Under the pieces are notes generated by a model. It worked only from the letters and a program-made list of their open reading frames with translations. It did not search any database and was not told where the DNA came from. The position numbers and the translations under genes are program-made. From assembly GCF_001427865.1 (NCBI RefSeq), contig NZ_LMHH01000001.1, positions 868,001-932,000 of the forward strand: 64,000 bases of DNA, read 5' to 3'. Each line of letters starts with the position of its first letter. Positions within the stretch are counted from its first letter, which is position 1. Origin of the DNA: Altererythrobacter sp. Root672 (GTDB taxonomy: Bacteria > Pseudomonadota > Alphaproteobacteria > Sphingomonadales > Sphingomonadaceae). This document shows, piece after piece, positions 37,344-49,017 of this stretch.

Positions 37344-38491
37344 GCGGCAGCCAGACTCCCCGGCACCAATTCGCCCAGGAGCGCATCGAGCACTGGCATC
37401 CCTTGCCCGGTCACACCGGCCCGCCCGTCGGCGCTCCACACGAGGCCGAGCGTCTCGATGAACACCAGCTTCTTCCGGTCGAGCAGTTCGGCCTCGGCTA
37501 AGCCAAAGCGCTTCGCCAAGTCCGCGATGCCTATGCCCTCGCGCAGCCTGAGCCCCATGAGCAGCGCCTCAGCTGCCTGCTCACGCGGATCGAGCAGGCG
37601 CTCCTCTACGAGCCCGTGACCGTTGCGCTCCACTGCGGCGAGGAAGTTCTCCGGCTTCTTGTGCCGCTGTGTTGCCATGCCCGATCGCCGGCCGTGGGCG
37701 CCTGGACCGATCCCGGCGTAGTCGTTGTAGCGCCAGTAAGTGAGGTTATGGCGACTCTCCTCGCCGGGACGAGCATGGTTGCTGACCTCGTAGGCCGGAA
37801 GTCCCGCCGCCTCGGTAAGCTCCCGCGTGAGCGCGAACAGGTCCGCTGCCGGGTCGTCTTCCATCGGCTCGAATATTCCCCGACGGACGTCGGTGGCGAA
37901 GCGCGTGTTGGCCTCGATCGTCAGCTGGTAGAGCGAGAGATGCCCGGTGCCAAAACCGAGCGCTCGCTCCAGTTCCGCACGCCATTGCTCCGGCGTTTGC
38001 CCGGGACGCGCGTAGATCAAATCGAAACTGACCCGCCCGAAGTGCCGCTGGGCGACTTCGAGCGCCGCGAGGCTCTCTTCGACGTTGTGGAGGCGTCCAA
38101 GAAATTGCAGCGTTTCGTCATCGAGGGCCTGCAAGCCGAGCGATACCCGGTTCACGCCCACCGTCGCCAGCGAAGCAAAGTTCGCCGCCTCAACGGAGGA
38201 GGGATTGGCCTCAAGGGTGATTTCGATCTCCGGCCCGAAGCCCCACAGCCGTTCGGCTTCCTCAAGCAGAGCGCCCACAAGTGCAGGCGGCATGAGCGAG
38301 GGTGTCCCCCCACCGAAGAAGATCGACTCGAGCGGCTCTCCTGCGGCGAGTTCGGCTTCGTGGCGCATGTCCGCCAGCAACGCCGCGCGCCAGGCGTCGT
38401 TTTCCACCTGCTCCCGGACATGCGAGTTGAAGTCGCAATAGGGGCACTTCTTCAGGCAGAAGGGCCAATGAATGTAGAGCGCGCGAGCCAC
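37340..38491 (-). CDS. hemW: Radical SAM heme chaperone HemW
   Basis: A 383-residue radical SAM protein of the HemN-like family. The cluster motif is CLKKCPYC (Cys12, 16, 19), followed by ESIFFGGGTPSLM and RVSLGLQALDDETLQFLGR. HemW binds heme and delivers it to respiratory enzymes; unlike HemN it is not a coproporphyrinogen oxidase. It starts at GTG 38491 with AGGA seven bases upstream. The operon order on minus is rph, rdgB, hemW, xerC. Confidence 0.95.
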   Translation of the reverse strand: MARALYIHWPFCLKKCPYCDFNSHVREQVENDAWRAALLADMRHEAELAAGEPLESIFFGGGTPSLMPPALVGALLEEAERLWGFGPEIEITLEANPSSVEAANFASLATVGVNRVSLGLQALDDETLQFLGRLHNVEESLAALEVAQRHFGRVSFDLIYARPGQTPEQWRAELERALGFGTGHLSLYQLTIEANTRFATDVRRGIFEPMEDDPAADLFALTRELTEAAGLPAYEVSNHARPGEESRHNLTYWRYNDYAGIGPGAHGRRSGMATQRHKKPENFLAAVERNGHGLVEERLLDPREQAAEALLMGLRLREGIGIADLAKRFGLAEAELLDRKKLVFIETLGLVWSADGRAGVTGQGMPVLDALLGELVPGSLAAA

Positions 38492-38500
38492 GCGGCTATC

Positions 38501-39130
38501 CTACTGGGCGAACTGGTCCGCGACCAGCTTGGCAAACGCATCCGCGCGGTGGCTGATGCGGTGTTTCTCTGCCGGATCGAGTTCGGCGAATGTCACGTCG
38601 TAGCCGTTCGGCACGAAGACCGGGTCATATCCGAACCCCATTGTCCCGCGCGGCGGCCAGGTCAGGGTGCCGTTGGCGCGGCCTTCGTAGACCACGTGGT
38701 CGCCGTCGGGCCAGGCGAGGGCGAGAACGCAGGAGAACCAAGCCTCGCGATTGGCCTCGGGACCCTTGGCCTGAACCATGCCCTCGAGTTTACCCATCGC
38801 CATGTACCAATCCCGGCCCGGCTCGCCTTCGAACCACTGGCGTTCGGCCCAGTCCGCGGTGTAGACCCCAGGCCGTCCGTCGAGAGCCGCCGCCGACAGC
38901 CCGCTGTCATCGGCCAGCGCGACGAGGCCGGAGCTCTCCGCCGCCGCACGGGCCTTGATCAGCGCGTTGTCGACAAACGTCCGCCCGGTCTCGTCCGGCT
39001 CCGGCAGGCCGAGGGAGCCCGCCGAGATGCATTCGAGCCCATAGGGCGCGAGCAACGCGGCGATTTCCTTCAACTTGCCCGCGTTATGCGTGGCAATGAC
39101 CAGCTTGCCGGAGCCGAGCTTTCTGCTCAC
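38501..39130 (-). CDS. rdgB: XTP/dITP pyrophosphatase (RdgB/HAM1)
   Basis: A 209-residue enzyme that hydrolyses non-canonical purine triphosphates such as dITP and XTP to monophosphates, cleaning the nucleotide pool. Family motifs are [34 protein letters not shown] and [13 protein letters not shown]. It begins at a GTG that overlaps the rph stop (GTGA). Its stop is nine bases before hemW. Confidence 0.96.
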   Translation of the reverse strand: MSRKLGSGKLVIATHNAGKLKEIAALLAPYGLECISAGSLGLPEPDETGRTFVDNALIKARAAAESSGLVALADDSGLSAAALDGRPGVYTADWAERQWFEGEPGRDWYMAMGKLEGMVQAKGPEANREAWFSCVLALAWPDGDHVVYEGRANGTLTWPPRGTMGFGYDPVFVPNGYDVTFAELDPAEKHRISHRADAFAKLVADQFAQ

Positions 39131-39843
39131 CGGCCGACAGCAGCCGCCTGCGCGGCAAAGATCTGCTCACAGCCGATACGAGCGAGGCGGAGAAGGCGCA
39201 GCAGGCCTTCCTCGTCATAGCAGGCACCTTCGGCCGTGGCCTGGGCCTCGGCGATCTTGCCGCCTTCGAGCAGCACGAAGTTGGCGTCGGCATCGGCCGA
39301 GCTGTCTTCGAGATAATCGAGATCGAGAACCGGCGTACCTTCGTGGATACCGCAGCTCACCGCGGCGACCTTGTGGAGGATCGGGTCCTCGCTGATCGCT
39401 CCGGATGCGAGCAGCTTGTCGACTGCAATGCGCAGGGCCACCCACGCGCCGGAAATGGCGGCGGTGCGGGTGCCGCCATCGGCCTGGATCACGTCGCAAT
39501 CGAGCACGATCTGGCGCTCGCCAAGCTTCTTGAGATCTACCACCGCGCGCAAGGAACGCCCGATAAGACGCTGGATTTCCTGCGTCCGGCCGCTCTGCTT
39601 GCCCTTGGCGGCTTCACGGCTGCCACGAGTGTGGGTTGCGCGGGGAAGCATCGAGTACTCGGCGGTGACCCAACCCTGGCCCTTGTTGCGCAGGAACGGC
39701 GGCACCTTGTCTTCGACGCTCGCGGTGACGAGCACGCGGGTGTCACCGAAGGAAACCAGCACCGAACCTTCGGCGTGTTTGGTGAATCCAGTCTGGATGT
39801 CGATAACGCGCATTTCGTCGGGCGCGCGGCCGGAAGGTCGCAT
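39127..39843 (-). CDS. rph: Ribonuclease PH
   Basis: A 238-residue phosphorolytic 3' exonuclease that trims tRNA precursors. The family start [12 protein letters not shown] is at 39843 with GGAG eight bases upstream; an ATG at 39855 would add four residues. Other blocks are [36 protein letters not shown] and [17 protein letters not shown]. It is divergent from hrcA with 66 bases between, as in many alphaproteobacteria. Confidence 0.97.
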   Translation of the reverse strand: MRPSGRAPDEMRVIDIQTGFTKHAEGSVLVSFGDTRVLVTASVEDKVPPFLRNKGQGWVTAEYSMLPRATHTRGSREAAKGKQSGRTQEIQRLIGRSLRAVVDLKKLGERQIVLDCDVIQADGGTRTAAISGAWVALRIAVDKLLASGAISEDPILHKVAAVSCGIHEGTPVLDLDYLEDSSADADANFVLLEGGKIAEAQATAEGACYDEEGLLRLLRLARIGCEQIFAAQAAAVGR

Positions 39844-39909
39844 GAGATACTCCATTGCCGGGGGTTCGGCTTTTCTGCAGCCGCCGTAGCGACTAGATAG
39901 CCGCCTGTC

Positions 39910-40953
39910 ATGCCCACACCCCCGCTTACCGAACTCAGCGAACGCGCACGGGAAATCTTCCGCCTGGTGGTGGAGGGTTACCTGGAAAGCGGCATTCCTG
40001 TCGGGTCGAGAACCCTGGCGAGCGAGGGGGTGCTCAATCTCTCACCCGCGTCGATCCGTTCGGTCCTGAGCGAGCTCGAGGCGAGGGGCCTGTTGGCTGC
40101 TCCTCATACCAGCGCCGGGCGCATGCCCACGGAAACGGGGCTGCGGCTGTTTGTCGACGGCATGATGCAAGTTGCACAGCCTAGCGCGGAAGAACGGGCC
40201 GCGATCGAGCGCCGCTTGGCACAGCCCGGCCCCATCGAGGCGGCAATCGAGGCGACCAGCGCGGTGCTCTCGGAGATTTCCGGCGCCGCCGGCATGGTCA
40301 TGGTCCCGCGGCGCGATTCCCGGTTGGCGCAGATGAACCTGGTGGCTCTCGATCAAGGGCGTGCGCTGGCGGTGCTGGTGGGACAGGACGGTTCGGTTGA
40401 GAACCGCCTCCTGCACTTGCCCGCCGGAACCGGAGCGTCCTCGCTCCAGGAGGCGTCGAATTACATTTCCGCCCACCTGGTTGGTCGTACCTTGTCGGAG
40501 GCGGCGCTGGGGATGAAGACCGAGATCGCCTCGGGCCGGTCGGCGCTCGATTCTGCCAGCCGCGACCTTGTTGAGCGCGGCCTGGCGATCTGGAGCGAAG
40601 ATGCGGCGCGGCGCCCAGTGTTGATCGTGCGCGGGCAAGCAAAGCTGCTCGATGATACGGCGCTGGGGGATATCGACCGGGTCCGATCGCTGATCGACGA
40701 TTTGGAGAACAAGCAGTCGGTCGCCGAACTTCTCGACAGTGCGCGCGAGGCGGAAGCGACTCGGATATTCATCGGCAGCGAGAATCGGCTGTTCGCTTTG
40801 TCGGGCTCGTCGGTAATCGCTGCGCCATATCGCGATCGCGACGGTCGGGTCGTCGGTGTGCTCGGTGTGATCGGCCCCACGCGGTTGAATTACGCGCGTA
40901 TCGTGCCCATGGTGGATTTCACTGCCCGATCTCTGGGCAGACGCATTGGCTGA
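39910..40953 (+). CDS. hrcA: Heat-inducible transcription repressor HrcA
   Basis: A 347-residue repressor that binds CIRCE operators of chaperone genes. An N-terminal winged helix ([20 protein letters not shown] through [15 protein letters not shown]) is followed by the HrcA effector domain. No CIRCE element is seen in the window, so its target, usually groESL, lies elsewhere. grpE follows after 11 bases. Confidence 0.95.
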   Translation: MPTPPLTELSERAREIFRLVVEGYLESGIPVGSRTLASEGVLNLSPASIRSVLSELEARGLLAAPHTSAGRMPTETGLRLFVDGMMQVAQPSAEERAAIERRLAQPGPIEAAIEATSAVLSEISGAAGMVMVPRRDSRLAQMNLVALDQGRALAVLVGQDGSVENRLLHLPAGTGASSLQEASNYISAHLVGRTLSEAALGMKTEIASGRSALDSASRDLVERGLAIWSEDAARRPVLIVRGQAKLLDDTALGDIDRVRSLIDDLENKQSVAELLDSAREAEATRIFIGSENRLFALSGSSVIAAPYRDRDGRVVGVLGVIGPTRLNYARIVPMVDFTARSLGRRIG

Positions 40954-40964
40954 AACCGGAAATT

Positions 40965-41558
40965 ATGACGAACGAAAACGAAAATCCGCGCGATGAGGCG
41001 GTCGAGAAGGAATTGGCCGGGGTGCCTGACGCACTGCTCGATAAGGGCGCTGAAGGGGCCGACGAAGGCCAGGCCGGTCATTCGCTTGAGAACGCTCTCT
41101 CTTCGCTGAGAGGCGATCTAGAACAGGCGCAGCAGGACATGCTCTACGCCCGTGCGGAAGTGCAGAACGTGCGCCGGCGGATGGAGAAGGACGTCCAGGA
41201 CGCGCGTGCCTACGCTGCGACGGGCTTTGCCCGGGACATCCTTTCCGTGGCGGACAACCTCGCCCGCGCCATCGACCATTTCCCTGCCGAAATGCGCGAA
41301 GACGAGAAGCTCAAGAACTTCTTCGCCGGCATTGAAGCCACCCAGCGCGAGCTCGACAAGGTGTTCGGCGTGCACGGCATTACCCGCATCGCGTCGAAGG
41401 GCTTGCCGCTCGATCCGAACCAGCACCAGGCGATGCTGGAGATTCCCACCAACGATGCCGAGCCCGGCACGGTCGTGCAGGAAATGCAGGCCGGTTACAT
41501 GATCAAGGACCGCTTGCTGCGGCCCGCGATGGTTGGGGTGGCGAAGAAGCCGGACTAA
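40965..41558 (+). CDS. grpE: Nucleotide exchange factor GrpE
   Basis: A 197-residue DnaK co-chaperone that promotes ADP release. A long N-terminal coiled coil (about 45-95, ALSSLRGDLEQAQQDMLYARAEVQN) precedes the beta-wing domain with LPLDPNQHQAMLEIP and VVQEMQAGYMIKDRLLRPAMVGVAK. It is in an operon with hrcA. Its partner dnaK is 3.4 kb downstream, separated by minus-strand genes. Confidence 0.97.
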   Translation: MTNENENPRDEAVEKELAGVPDALLDKGAEGADEGQAGHSLENALSSLRGDLEQAQQDMLYARAEVQNVRRRMEKDVQDARAYAATGFARDILSVADNLARAIDHFPAEMREDEKLKNFFAGIEATQRELDKVFGVHGITRIASKGLPLDPNQHQAMLEIPTNDAEPGTVVQEMQAGYMIKDRLLRPAMVGVAKKPD

Positions 41559-41570
41559 GTCCGGCTCACC

Positions 41571-42077
41571 TCACAGATCTTCGTGAACCATGTCGATTTC
41601 GCGCACGCCGCGCTGGCGGCGTGCCGAATCGACCAGGCGGCGCAGGTTCTCGCGCCGCGCCTGAGCTTCGCCGATGTGGCGCATCTTCAGTTCGTTGATT
41701 CGGGTGGTCTCATCGCTTGAGGTGATGGTGACCGTGCCGATGCCGACCCACTGGTTGAGCAGGGTGAAATCGATCCGCACGTCCTTGATGCGGTAGAGCT
41801 CGATCTCGTCGATGCTCTTGAAGATGATCCCGCGGCGGACGATCAGCCGCTCGCTGGTCAGTTCGTACTTAGCCGCCATGGTCTGCAGCCACTTGGCGAA
41901 GACGATCACCAACGCAAGAAGCGTCAGCAACAGCGGCCAGGCGCCCCAGTTGCCGGCCTTGGCGATCAGGATGGCAAATCCCGCGATGCCAAGGAGGATC
42001 GTCCCGAGACCGACAGCCGTGCCTCTTAGCCAACCGCTCAGCGAAGAGCGGTAGCTGTCGAGCAACGGTTCGGTCAT
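41571..42077 (-). CDS. Bacterial PH-domain (YdbT/DUF304-type) membrane protein
   Basis: A 168-residue protein with two close hydrophobic segments (GLGTILLGIAGFAILIAKAG and PLLLTLLALVIVFAKWL) near the N-terminus. A bPH2-type domain follows (YELTSERLIVRRGIIFKSIDEIELYRIKDVRI). Such proteins are membrane anchored and of unknown function. The start at 42077 has a G-rich site upstream. It converges on grpE. Confidence 0.85.
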   Translation of the reverse strand: MTEPLLDSYRSSLSGWLRGTAVGLGTILLGIAGFAILIAKAGNWGAWPLLLTLLALVIVFAKWLQTMAAKYELTSERLIVRRGIIFKSIDEIELYRIKDVRIDFTLLNQWVGIGTVTITSSDETTRINELKMRHIGEAQARRENLRRLVDSARRQRGVREIDMVHEDL

Positions 42078-42130
42078 GGCCTCATCCCCCAAAAGTCAGG
42101 GCCGAATTGTTAGCAGGCTTTCGCTGTCGC

Positions 42131-43642
42131 TCAAACGTCGCCGGGTGAGATATCAGCCGTCTGCGCGGCCTCCTCCTCGGTGATCCTTGCGATCTTGAAG
42201 CCGGTGAAACCGTAGAGCATGTCGATCAGCGGGCTCATGTAATTGAAGATCGCATAGGGCAAATAAGCGAAGGTCGGGACGCCGAGTACGGCAGCCATAT
42301 AGGCACCGCACGAGTTCCACGGCACCAGCGGCGCGGTAACGATACCGCCGTTGGACACCGCGCGGGACAGGTTGGTGCTGGCGAGGCCGCGCTTCTGGAA
42401 CTCGACCCTGAACAGGCGCGTCGGGAGAACCACGGCGACGTACTGGTCCGCGGTGATCACGTTGAGGCCGATCGCGGTCCCGACCGAAGTGGCGATCAGG
42501 CTGCCGGTCTGCTTGGCGCGGGTCAGCAACGGGGTCACCAACTTTGAAAGGAAGCCGAACTCATCGAGGATTGAGCCGAAGGCCAGGGCGGCTACAATCA
42601 GCCAGATGGTGAGCAGCATGCTGGCCATGCCCCCGCGCGAGAGCAGGTCGTCTACCGGGCCGATGCCGCTGTTTGCCTGATAACCGGTGGCAATTACCTG
42701 CCAGACAGCTTTGATATTGCCTTCCAAGGTTCCGACAAGGTCCGGGTCCATCATCATCTGCACGGCTTGCGGCTGGGTGAAGCAGGCCAGCACTCCGGCA
42801 AACAGGGACGACCAAGTGAGCGCCAGTGAAGCAGGAACCTTGCGGAGCGACATGATGATCAGGAGCAACAGCGGCAGCAAGTTGATCGGCGTGATCCAGA
42901 ACAATTGGTCGAGCGCGCCCAGCTCCGAGTTGATAAGCGCTTCACCTGCAGCGGGCGTAGGTGCGGCAAAGCCGAGCACGGAGAGCCCGATCGCTGCTAC
43001 GAGAAAGGCCGGGACGCTTACCCACGCCTGGTGCCTGAGGTGCACGTAGAGATCATTGTTGGTCAGCTGGGCGGCTAGGATGGTTGTCTCCGACAGCGGG
43101 GACAGCTTGTCTCCGGTATAGGCCCCAGAGACGATCGCCCCCGCGGTGATCACCGGGGAGACGCCCGCCAACCATGCCAGTCCCATCAGGCCCACGCCGA
43201 TCGTACCGACAGTGGTCCACGAACTTCCAATCCCGAGCGAAATCAAGGCGCAGACTATGAGGCTGGCGGCGTAGAACCAGTTCGGATCGATGATGGCGAG
43301 GCCGTAATAGACCAGCGTCGGAATCGTCCCGGCCATGTTCCAGGTGCCGATCAGTCCGCCGACGGCCAGCAGGATGAAGATCGCGCTGACCACCGACCCG
43401 ACGCCTCGACGGCTGGCATCCGATACGGCTTCCCAGGAATGCCCCTTGCGCAGGACGATGATCGCGGCGGTCATGCCCGACAGCAGCATGGCCACCTGCA
43501 GCGGCCCCTCCATGGCGTCGAGCCCGAACAAGGCCACCGATCCGCCAACGAGGATGGTCAGCACGATAAGCGGCAGCACCGCTTCGAAATACGAGGGTTG
43601 TTTGTCCGGAGGGACGGTCGCGGCGACGTCGGCAACGCTCAT
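42131..43642 (-). CDS. nhaC: Na+/H+ antiporter NhaC family
   Basis: A 503-residue inner-membrane antiporter with 11 or 12 segments. Family landmarks are GLIGTWNMAGTIPTLVYYGL, SSWTTVGTIGVGLMG, SGAYTGDKLSPLSETTILAA and NVITADQYVAVVLPTRL. The start is uncertain: 43642 (MSVADVA) begins shortly before the first helix, while an ATG at 43723 would add 27 polar residues. The exchanged ion could be Na+ or Li+, and related proteins also swap organic acids. Confidence 0.9.
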   Translation of the reverse strand: MSVADVAATVPPDKQPSYFEAVLPLIVLTILVGGSVALFGLDAMEGPLQVAMLLSGMTAAIIVLRKGHSWEAVSDASRRGVGSVVSAIFILLAVGGLIGTWNMAGTIPTLVYYGLAIIDPNWFYAASLIVCALISLGIGSSWTTVGTIGVGLMGLAWLAGVSPVITAGAIVSGAYTGDKLSPLSETTILAAQLTNNDLYVHLRHQAWVSVPAFLVAAIGLSVLGFAAPTPAAGEALINSELGALDQLFWITPINLLPLLLLIIMSLRKVPASLALTWSSLFAGVLACFTQPQAVQMMMDPDLVGTLEGNIKAVWQVIATGYQANSGIGPVDDLLSRGGMASMLLTIWLIVAALAFGSILDEFGFLSKLVTPLLTRAKQTGSLIATSVGTAIGLNVITADQYVAVVLPTRLFRVEFQKRGLASTNLSRAVSNGGIVTAPLVPWNSCGAYMAAVLGVPTFAYLPYAIFNYMSPLIDMLYGFTGFKIARITEEEAAQTADISPGDV

Positions 43643-43760
43643 GGCCGCAGTATCCTGCGCGGAAGTTGGGGGTCGGTCTTCAAAAGGACCATTTGCGCCA
43701 TCGCTCTCCTTGGCAAGGAGCATATGCGAAGGCCGCTACGCCGCTAATTGGGATAAACCC

Positions 43761-44204
43761 TCAAGCCAGCGATGAACCACCTGAGCCCGTAGGCTTAGAG
43801 AACGGCAAGGTTCGCTCTAACTGGGCCAGATCAACGACCCCGGTCGGCCTCACGCTATGTCGCTGGAGAAAGGCGTGACGCACGATCTCCGCCTGCTGCT
43901 CGATTCCATAGCGGTCGAAGGAACGGGCCGGATCGAAGGTGTATGCGTATCGGCAGAACGGATGCCGCATTAGCGGCAGGTACCATTTGCCCTTTCGCTG
44001 GGCCTGCCACACGTGAGTCATCTCGTGGACGAACAGCCCCTGAAGGCCGAGGTGAGCGTGGGAGTAGTCGTCGCTCCAGTTCGGGCTTTGCGGATGGACC
44101 CAGATATGGCCATCGGGCGCCATGACGATCCGCTTGGGTTGGAACGGCCACCACTTGCGCCGGTGGATGCGGACCGCATCATAGTCGATCGCGCTGCCGA
44201 ACAT
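43761..44204 (-). CDS. HExxH-motif protein, putative zinc peptidase
   Basis: A 147-residue protein with the zinc-binding motif HEMTH at residues 60-64. Homologues in sphingomonads are, as I recall, annotated 'vgr related protein'. No signal peptide or membrane segment is seen. The reading frame stays open upstream of the ATG at 44204 without any NTG start, so this ATG is used. Peptidase activity is inferred from the motif alone. A 12-bp inverted repeat lies just upstream. Confidence 0.7.
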   Translation of the reverse strand: MFGSAIDYDAVRIHRRKWWPFQPKRIVMAPDGHIWVHPQSPNWSDDYSHAHLGLQGLFVHEMTHVWQAQRKGKWYLPLMRHPFCRYAYTFDPARSFDRYGIEQQAEIVRHAFLQRHSVRPTGVVDLAQLERTLPFSKPTGSGGSSLA

Positions 44205-44212
44205 GCTTGAGG

Positions 44213-44272
44213 CGAGGGCGACCTCCCCGTTTGTTAGCCGACGATTGCCGCCGGCCGGACAGGTCGCCCTCG
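44213..44272. repeat. 12-bp perfect inverted repeat after the copper-chaperone gene
   Basis: CGAGGGCGACCT (44213-44224) and AGGTCGCCCTCG (44261-44272) are perfectly complementary across a 36-base loop. On the minus strand the element lies between the PCu(A)C gene stop and the HExxH gene start. No T-tract follows. It may be a terminator of the first gene or a leader structure of the second. Confidence 0.6.
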
Positions 44273-44278
44273 TTTCCG

Positions 44279-44746
44279 TCAGCGCTCGTCGCCTGCCGCG
44301 CGGATCTCAGCCGGGAAGGTGACCTTGTCGCCACCGACGAAGGTCAGCGTCACATCGGTCTTGGTCCCCGCCTTGGCGGTGTCAGGAAGCCCGTCCACCA
44401 TCAGGTGGAGGCCGCCGGGTTCGAACTTCACGGTTTCGCCACCCTTGACCATCACCTGCAGCGTTTCCTGCATCGCTCCGTCCTGAGTGACATGCATGGT
44501 CGCGCCCTTGGCCCCTTGCACCGAGGCCGCGCGGATCATCCAATCGTGGTCTCCGGCGTTGGTTACATCGAAATAGGCAGCCGCGGGATTGCCCGAGACT
44601 GCCGACAGCATGACCCTGCCATTGCCGGCGCTGATTCCTGCCGGCCCGACCGGCTTTGCTTCGGCTTCTGTGGGTTGTTCGCCACACCCAGCCAGCCCGA
44701 ACGCCATCACTGCCAGAGCCAGCGCGGCCCAAACTCTTCTTTTCAT
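44279..44746 (-). CDS. PCu(A)C-type periplasmic copper chaperone, lipoprotein
   Basis: A 155-residue exported protein with lipobox Cys21 (GLAGCGE). The copper-binding PCu(A)C pattern is present: an early MH (GATMHVTQDG), Met residues in AMQETLQVMV, and LHLMVDGLP. These proteins hand Cu(I) to the CuA centre of cytochrome oxidase. The start at 44746 has GAGGGGGAGAG upstream. It is divergent from dnaK. Confidence 0.9.
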   Translation of the reverse strand: MKRRVWAALALAVMAFGLAGCGEQPTEAEAKPVGPAGISAGNGRVMLSAVSGNPAAAYFDVTNAGDHDWMIRAASVQGAKGATMHVTQDGAMQETLQVMVKGGETVKFEPGGLHLMVDGLPDTAKAGTKTDVTLTFVGGDKVTFPAEIRAAGDER

Positions 44747-44796
44747 TTCGCTCTCCCCCTCATGAACCCCTTTGAGGAAGCTATACCCGCGGCGCT

Positions 44797-44824
44797 CTTG
44801 TGCCAAGCCAAACCCCACCTATAT
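44797..44824 (+). promoter_or_regulatory. RpoH (sigma-32) heat-shock promoter of dnaK
   Basis: CTTG (44797-44800), 17 bases, then CCTATAT (44818-44824) matches the alphaproteobacterial RpoH consensus CTTG-N17/18-CYTATNT at every defined base. It lies 93 bases before the dnaK ATG. HrcA/CIRCE control is not seen here. Confidence 0.75.
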
Positions 44825-44916
44825 CCGCCGCGTAATCGAGCTGCCGAGTGGCCTCGCCCAGAACCGGGGAGGCCGATGGGCGGCGTCCAAGTCTTAAGAG
44901 GATGTGGGGAACATCT

Positions 44917-46842
<1,926 letters not shown>

Positions 46843-46863
46843 TGTCCTGATGGACGCCTCATT

Positions 46864-46892
46864 CGCCACCGACGCACTCCGCGCCGGTGGCG
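46864..46892 (+). repeat. Hairpin between dnaK and dnaJ
   Basis: CGCCACCG (46864-46871) pairs with CGGTGGCG (46885-46892) over a 13-base loop. No T-tract follows directly. It may reduce read-through into dnaJ or stabilise the 3' end of dnaK mRNA. Confidence 0.5.
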
Positions 46893-46915
46893 GATAAGGC
46901 CTGGGGGTTTTGGAC

Positions 46916-48031
46916 GTGCCTTCGATGGAAGTCGATTATTACGAAGTGCTTGGCGTCAGCCGTGACGCGGACGATCGCACGATCAAGTCCGCCTACCGGC
47001 GGTTGGCCATGGAATTCCACCCGGACCGTAATGGCGGGTGCAAGGACAACGAAGCCAAATTCAAGTCGATCAGCGTCGCTTACGACTGCCTCAAGGATCC
47101 GCAGAAGCGGGCGGCCTACGACAAGTATGGCCACGCCGCGTTCCAGCAGGGCATGGGCGGCGGTGGTCCGCAGGCGGACTTCGGCGATCTTGGCGATATT
47201 TTCGAGACGATCTTCGGGAGCGCCTTCGGCGGCGGCGGACGCACTCGGCCGCGTCGCGGCGCGGACCTGCGCTTTGATCTTGAGGTAAACCTCGAAGACG
47301 CATTTCACGGCAAGACGACCGAGATCAAGATGGAAGTCTCGGTCACTTGCGAGCCGTGCAAAGGCTCGGGCGCTGCCCCGGGCACCGCGCGGCGCGGCTG
47401 CGAATTATGCGCCGGACGGGGCAAGGTCCGCGCGCACCAGGGCCTGTTCGTGATCGAACGCCCGTGCCCCAACTGCCATGGCAGCGGCGAAGTCATCGAA
47501 AGCCCTTGCCGCGAATGCCGCGGCGAAGGACGGGTCGACAAGGTTCAAGCGCTTGCGGTGGAAGTCCCACCTGGCGTCGACAACGGCACCCGCATCCGCC
47601 TTACCGGCAAAGGCGAGGCCGGGCCAATGGGCGCGCCTCCGGGCGATCTCTACATCTTCGTGCACATCAAGCCGCACGCCGTGTTTGAGCGCGAAGGAAC
47701 CGCACTGTTCACCCGCGCGCCCATCAGCTTCTCAACCGCGGCGCTCGGCGGCACGATCGATATTCCGGGCCTCGACGGAGAGGTCCACGCGATCGAAATC
47801 CCCGCCGGTATCCAGTCCACCCGCCAGTTGCGTAAGCGCGGCGCGGGCATGCCGGTGCTGCAAGGGCGGGGCCGGGGTGACCTGGTCGTGGAAATTCAAG
47901 TCGAGACTCCGACCAAGCTCAGCGCTCGTCAAAAGGAGCTGCTGCGCGAGTTCCAGGAGACCGAGACCGGCGAGGAATGTCCTGAAAGCGCAGGCTTCTT
48001 TGCCAAGCTGAAGAGCGCCCTGAAGGGCTGA
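46916..48031 (+). CDS. dnaJ: Molecular chaperone DnaJ (Hsp40)
   Basis: A 371-residue DnaK co-chaperone. The J domain has HPD in MEFHPDRN. A short Gly-rich linker follows, then four zinc-finger repeats (CEPCKGSG, CELCAGRG, CPNCHGSG, CRECRGEG) and the C-terminal substrate domain. The start is uncertain: GTG 46916 has a GGGGG site and, as I recall the homologues, aligns with their start. ATG 46925 and TTG 46910 are alternatives. It lies 73 bases after dnaK. Confidence 0.96.
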   Translation: MPSMEVDYYEVLGVSRDADDRTIKSAYRRLAMEFHPDRNGGCKDNEAKFKSISVAYDCLKDPQKRAAYDKYGHAAFQQGMGGGGPQADFGDLGDIFETIFGSAFGGGGRTRPRRGADLRFDLEVNLEDAFHGKTTEIKMEVSVTCEPCKGSGAAPGTARRGCELCAGRGKVRAHQGLFVIERPCPNCHGSGEVIESPCRECRGEGRVDKVQALAVEVPPGVDNGTRIRLTGKGEAGPMGAPPGDLYIFVHIKPHAVFEREGTALFTRAPISFSTAALGGTIDIPGLDGEVHAIEIPAGIQSTRQLRKRGAGMPVLQGRGRGDLVVEIQVETPTKLSARQKELLREFQETETGEECPESAGFFAKLKSALKG

Positions 48032-48080
48032 TCGACAGGCGCCCCCCTTTCCGGTTACGATCGGGCAAGGGGGACTCGCC

Positions 48081-48992
48081 ATGAACTACCGGCCGATTGT
48101 CTTCATTTCCGCTATCGCGCTGTCGCTGGCGGGCGCCGCCATTGCGCAGCAACAGGAGCCTGACTGGGACGCGATCCAGGTCGCGGCGATCCCGATCAAG
48201 CCCGGCATCGCCGTGATCACCGGCAACGGCGGCAATATCGGCGTGAGCTATGGTGAAGACGGCACGATCATCGTCGATGACCAGTTTGCGCCGCTGACCG
48301 AGAAGATTCAGGCCACCATCGCGGGGCTCGGCGCAACGCCGGTCCGATACCTGGTCAACACGCACTGGCATTTCGACCACGCAGGTGGGAATGAGAACTT
48401 CGGCAAGGCCGGGGCGCTGATCGTCGCGCAAAACAACGTGCGGACGCGTCTCGCCGCCGGAGGTCTGGTGGCAGGCAACACCTCGCCCCCTGCGCCGAAA
48501 GCGGCCTTGCCGGTCGTGACTTACGATCGCGGGCTGACCTTCCACCTCAATGGCGACACGATCGACGTGTTCCACACCGGCGGCGGGCATACTGACGGCG
48601 ATAGCGTGATCTATTGGCGCAAGGCCAACGTGCTCCACACTGGCGACATGATGATGAATGGCGCGGGCTTTCCGTTCATCGACCTGAGCTCGGGCGGAAA
48701 TGCGCTGAACTTGGTCCGCTCGCTCGATCAGGCGATCGCCATTACTAACGCCGACACGGTTATCATTCCCGGACACGGACCATTGGCCAGGAAGGACGAT
48801 CTGATTGCCTGGCGGGGAATGATTGCAACCTCCATCGATCGGGTCAAAGGGCTGAAGGAAGCCGGCCGATCGCTTGAGGATGCCAAGGCCGCAAAGCCGC
48901 TGGCGGGCCTCTCCAACAACCCCAACGGGTTCGTCGCGGAAGATGCCTTTGTCGAGTCGATCTGGCGAAGCCTTGAGGCGCAGCGCACCTGA
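48081..48992 (+). CDS. Exported metallo-beta-lactamase-fold hydrolase
   Basis: A 303-residue protein with a signal peptide (ISAIALSLAGAAIAQ). The MBL zinc site is complete: HWHFDH at 95-100, His in GGGHTDGDSV, Asp in HTGDMM and His in IPGHGP. It resembles the exported 'MBL fold metallo-hydrolases' of unknown substrate rather than a classic beta-lactamase. Quinohemoprotein- or cyclase-type roles have been proposed for relatives. radA follows 56 bases later. Confidence 0.88.
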   Translation: MNYRPIVFISAIALSLAGAAIAQQQEPDWDAIQVAAIPIKPGIAVITGNGGNIGVSYGEDGTIIVDDQFAPLTEKIQATIAGLGATPVRYLVNTHWHFDHAGGNENFGKAGALIVAQNNVRTRLAAGGLVAGNTSPPAPKAALPVVTYDRGLTFHLNGDTIDVFHTGGGHTDGDSVIYWRKANVLHTGDMMMNGAGFPFIDLSSGGNALNLVRSLDQAIAITNADTVIIPGHGPLARKDDLIAWRGMIATSIDRVKGLKEAGRSLEDAKAAKPLAGLSNNPNGFVAEDAFVESIWRSLEAQRT

Positions 48993-49017
48993 GGGACAAG
49001 TTCCAGGGGACACTTGC

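Noticed and set aside
37616-39220. A 534-codon plus-strand ORF across hemW and rdgB.
   Set aside because: It is a shadow of two intact conserved genes on the other strand.
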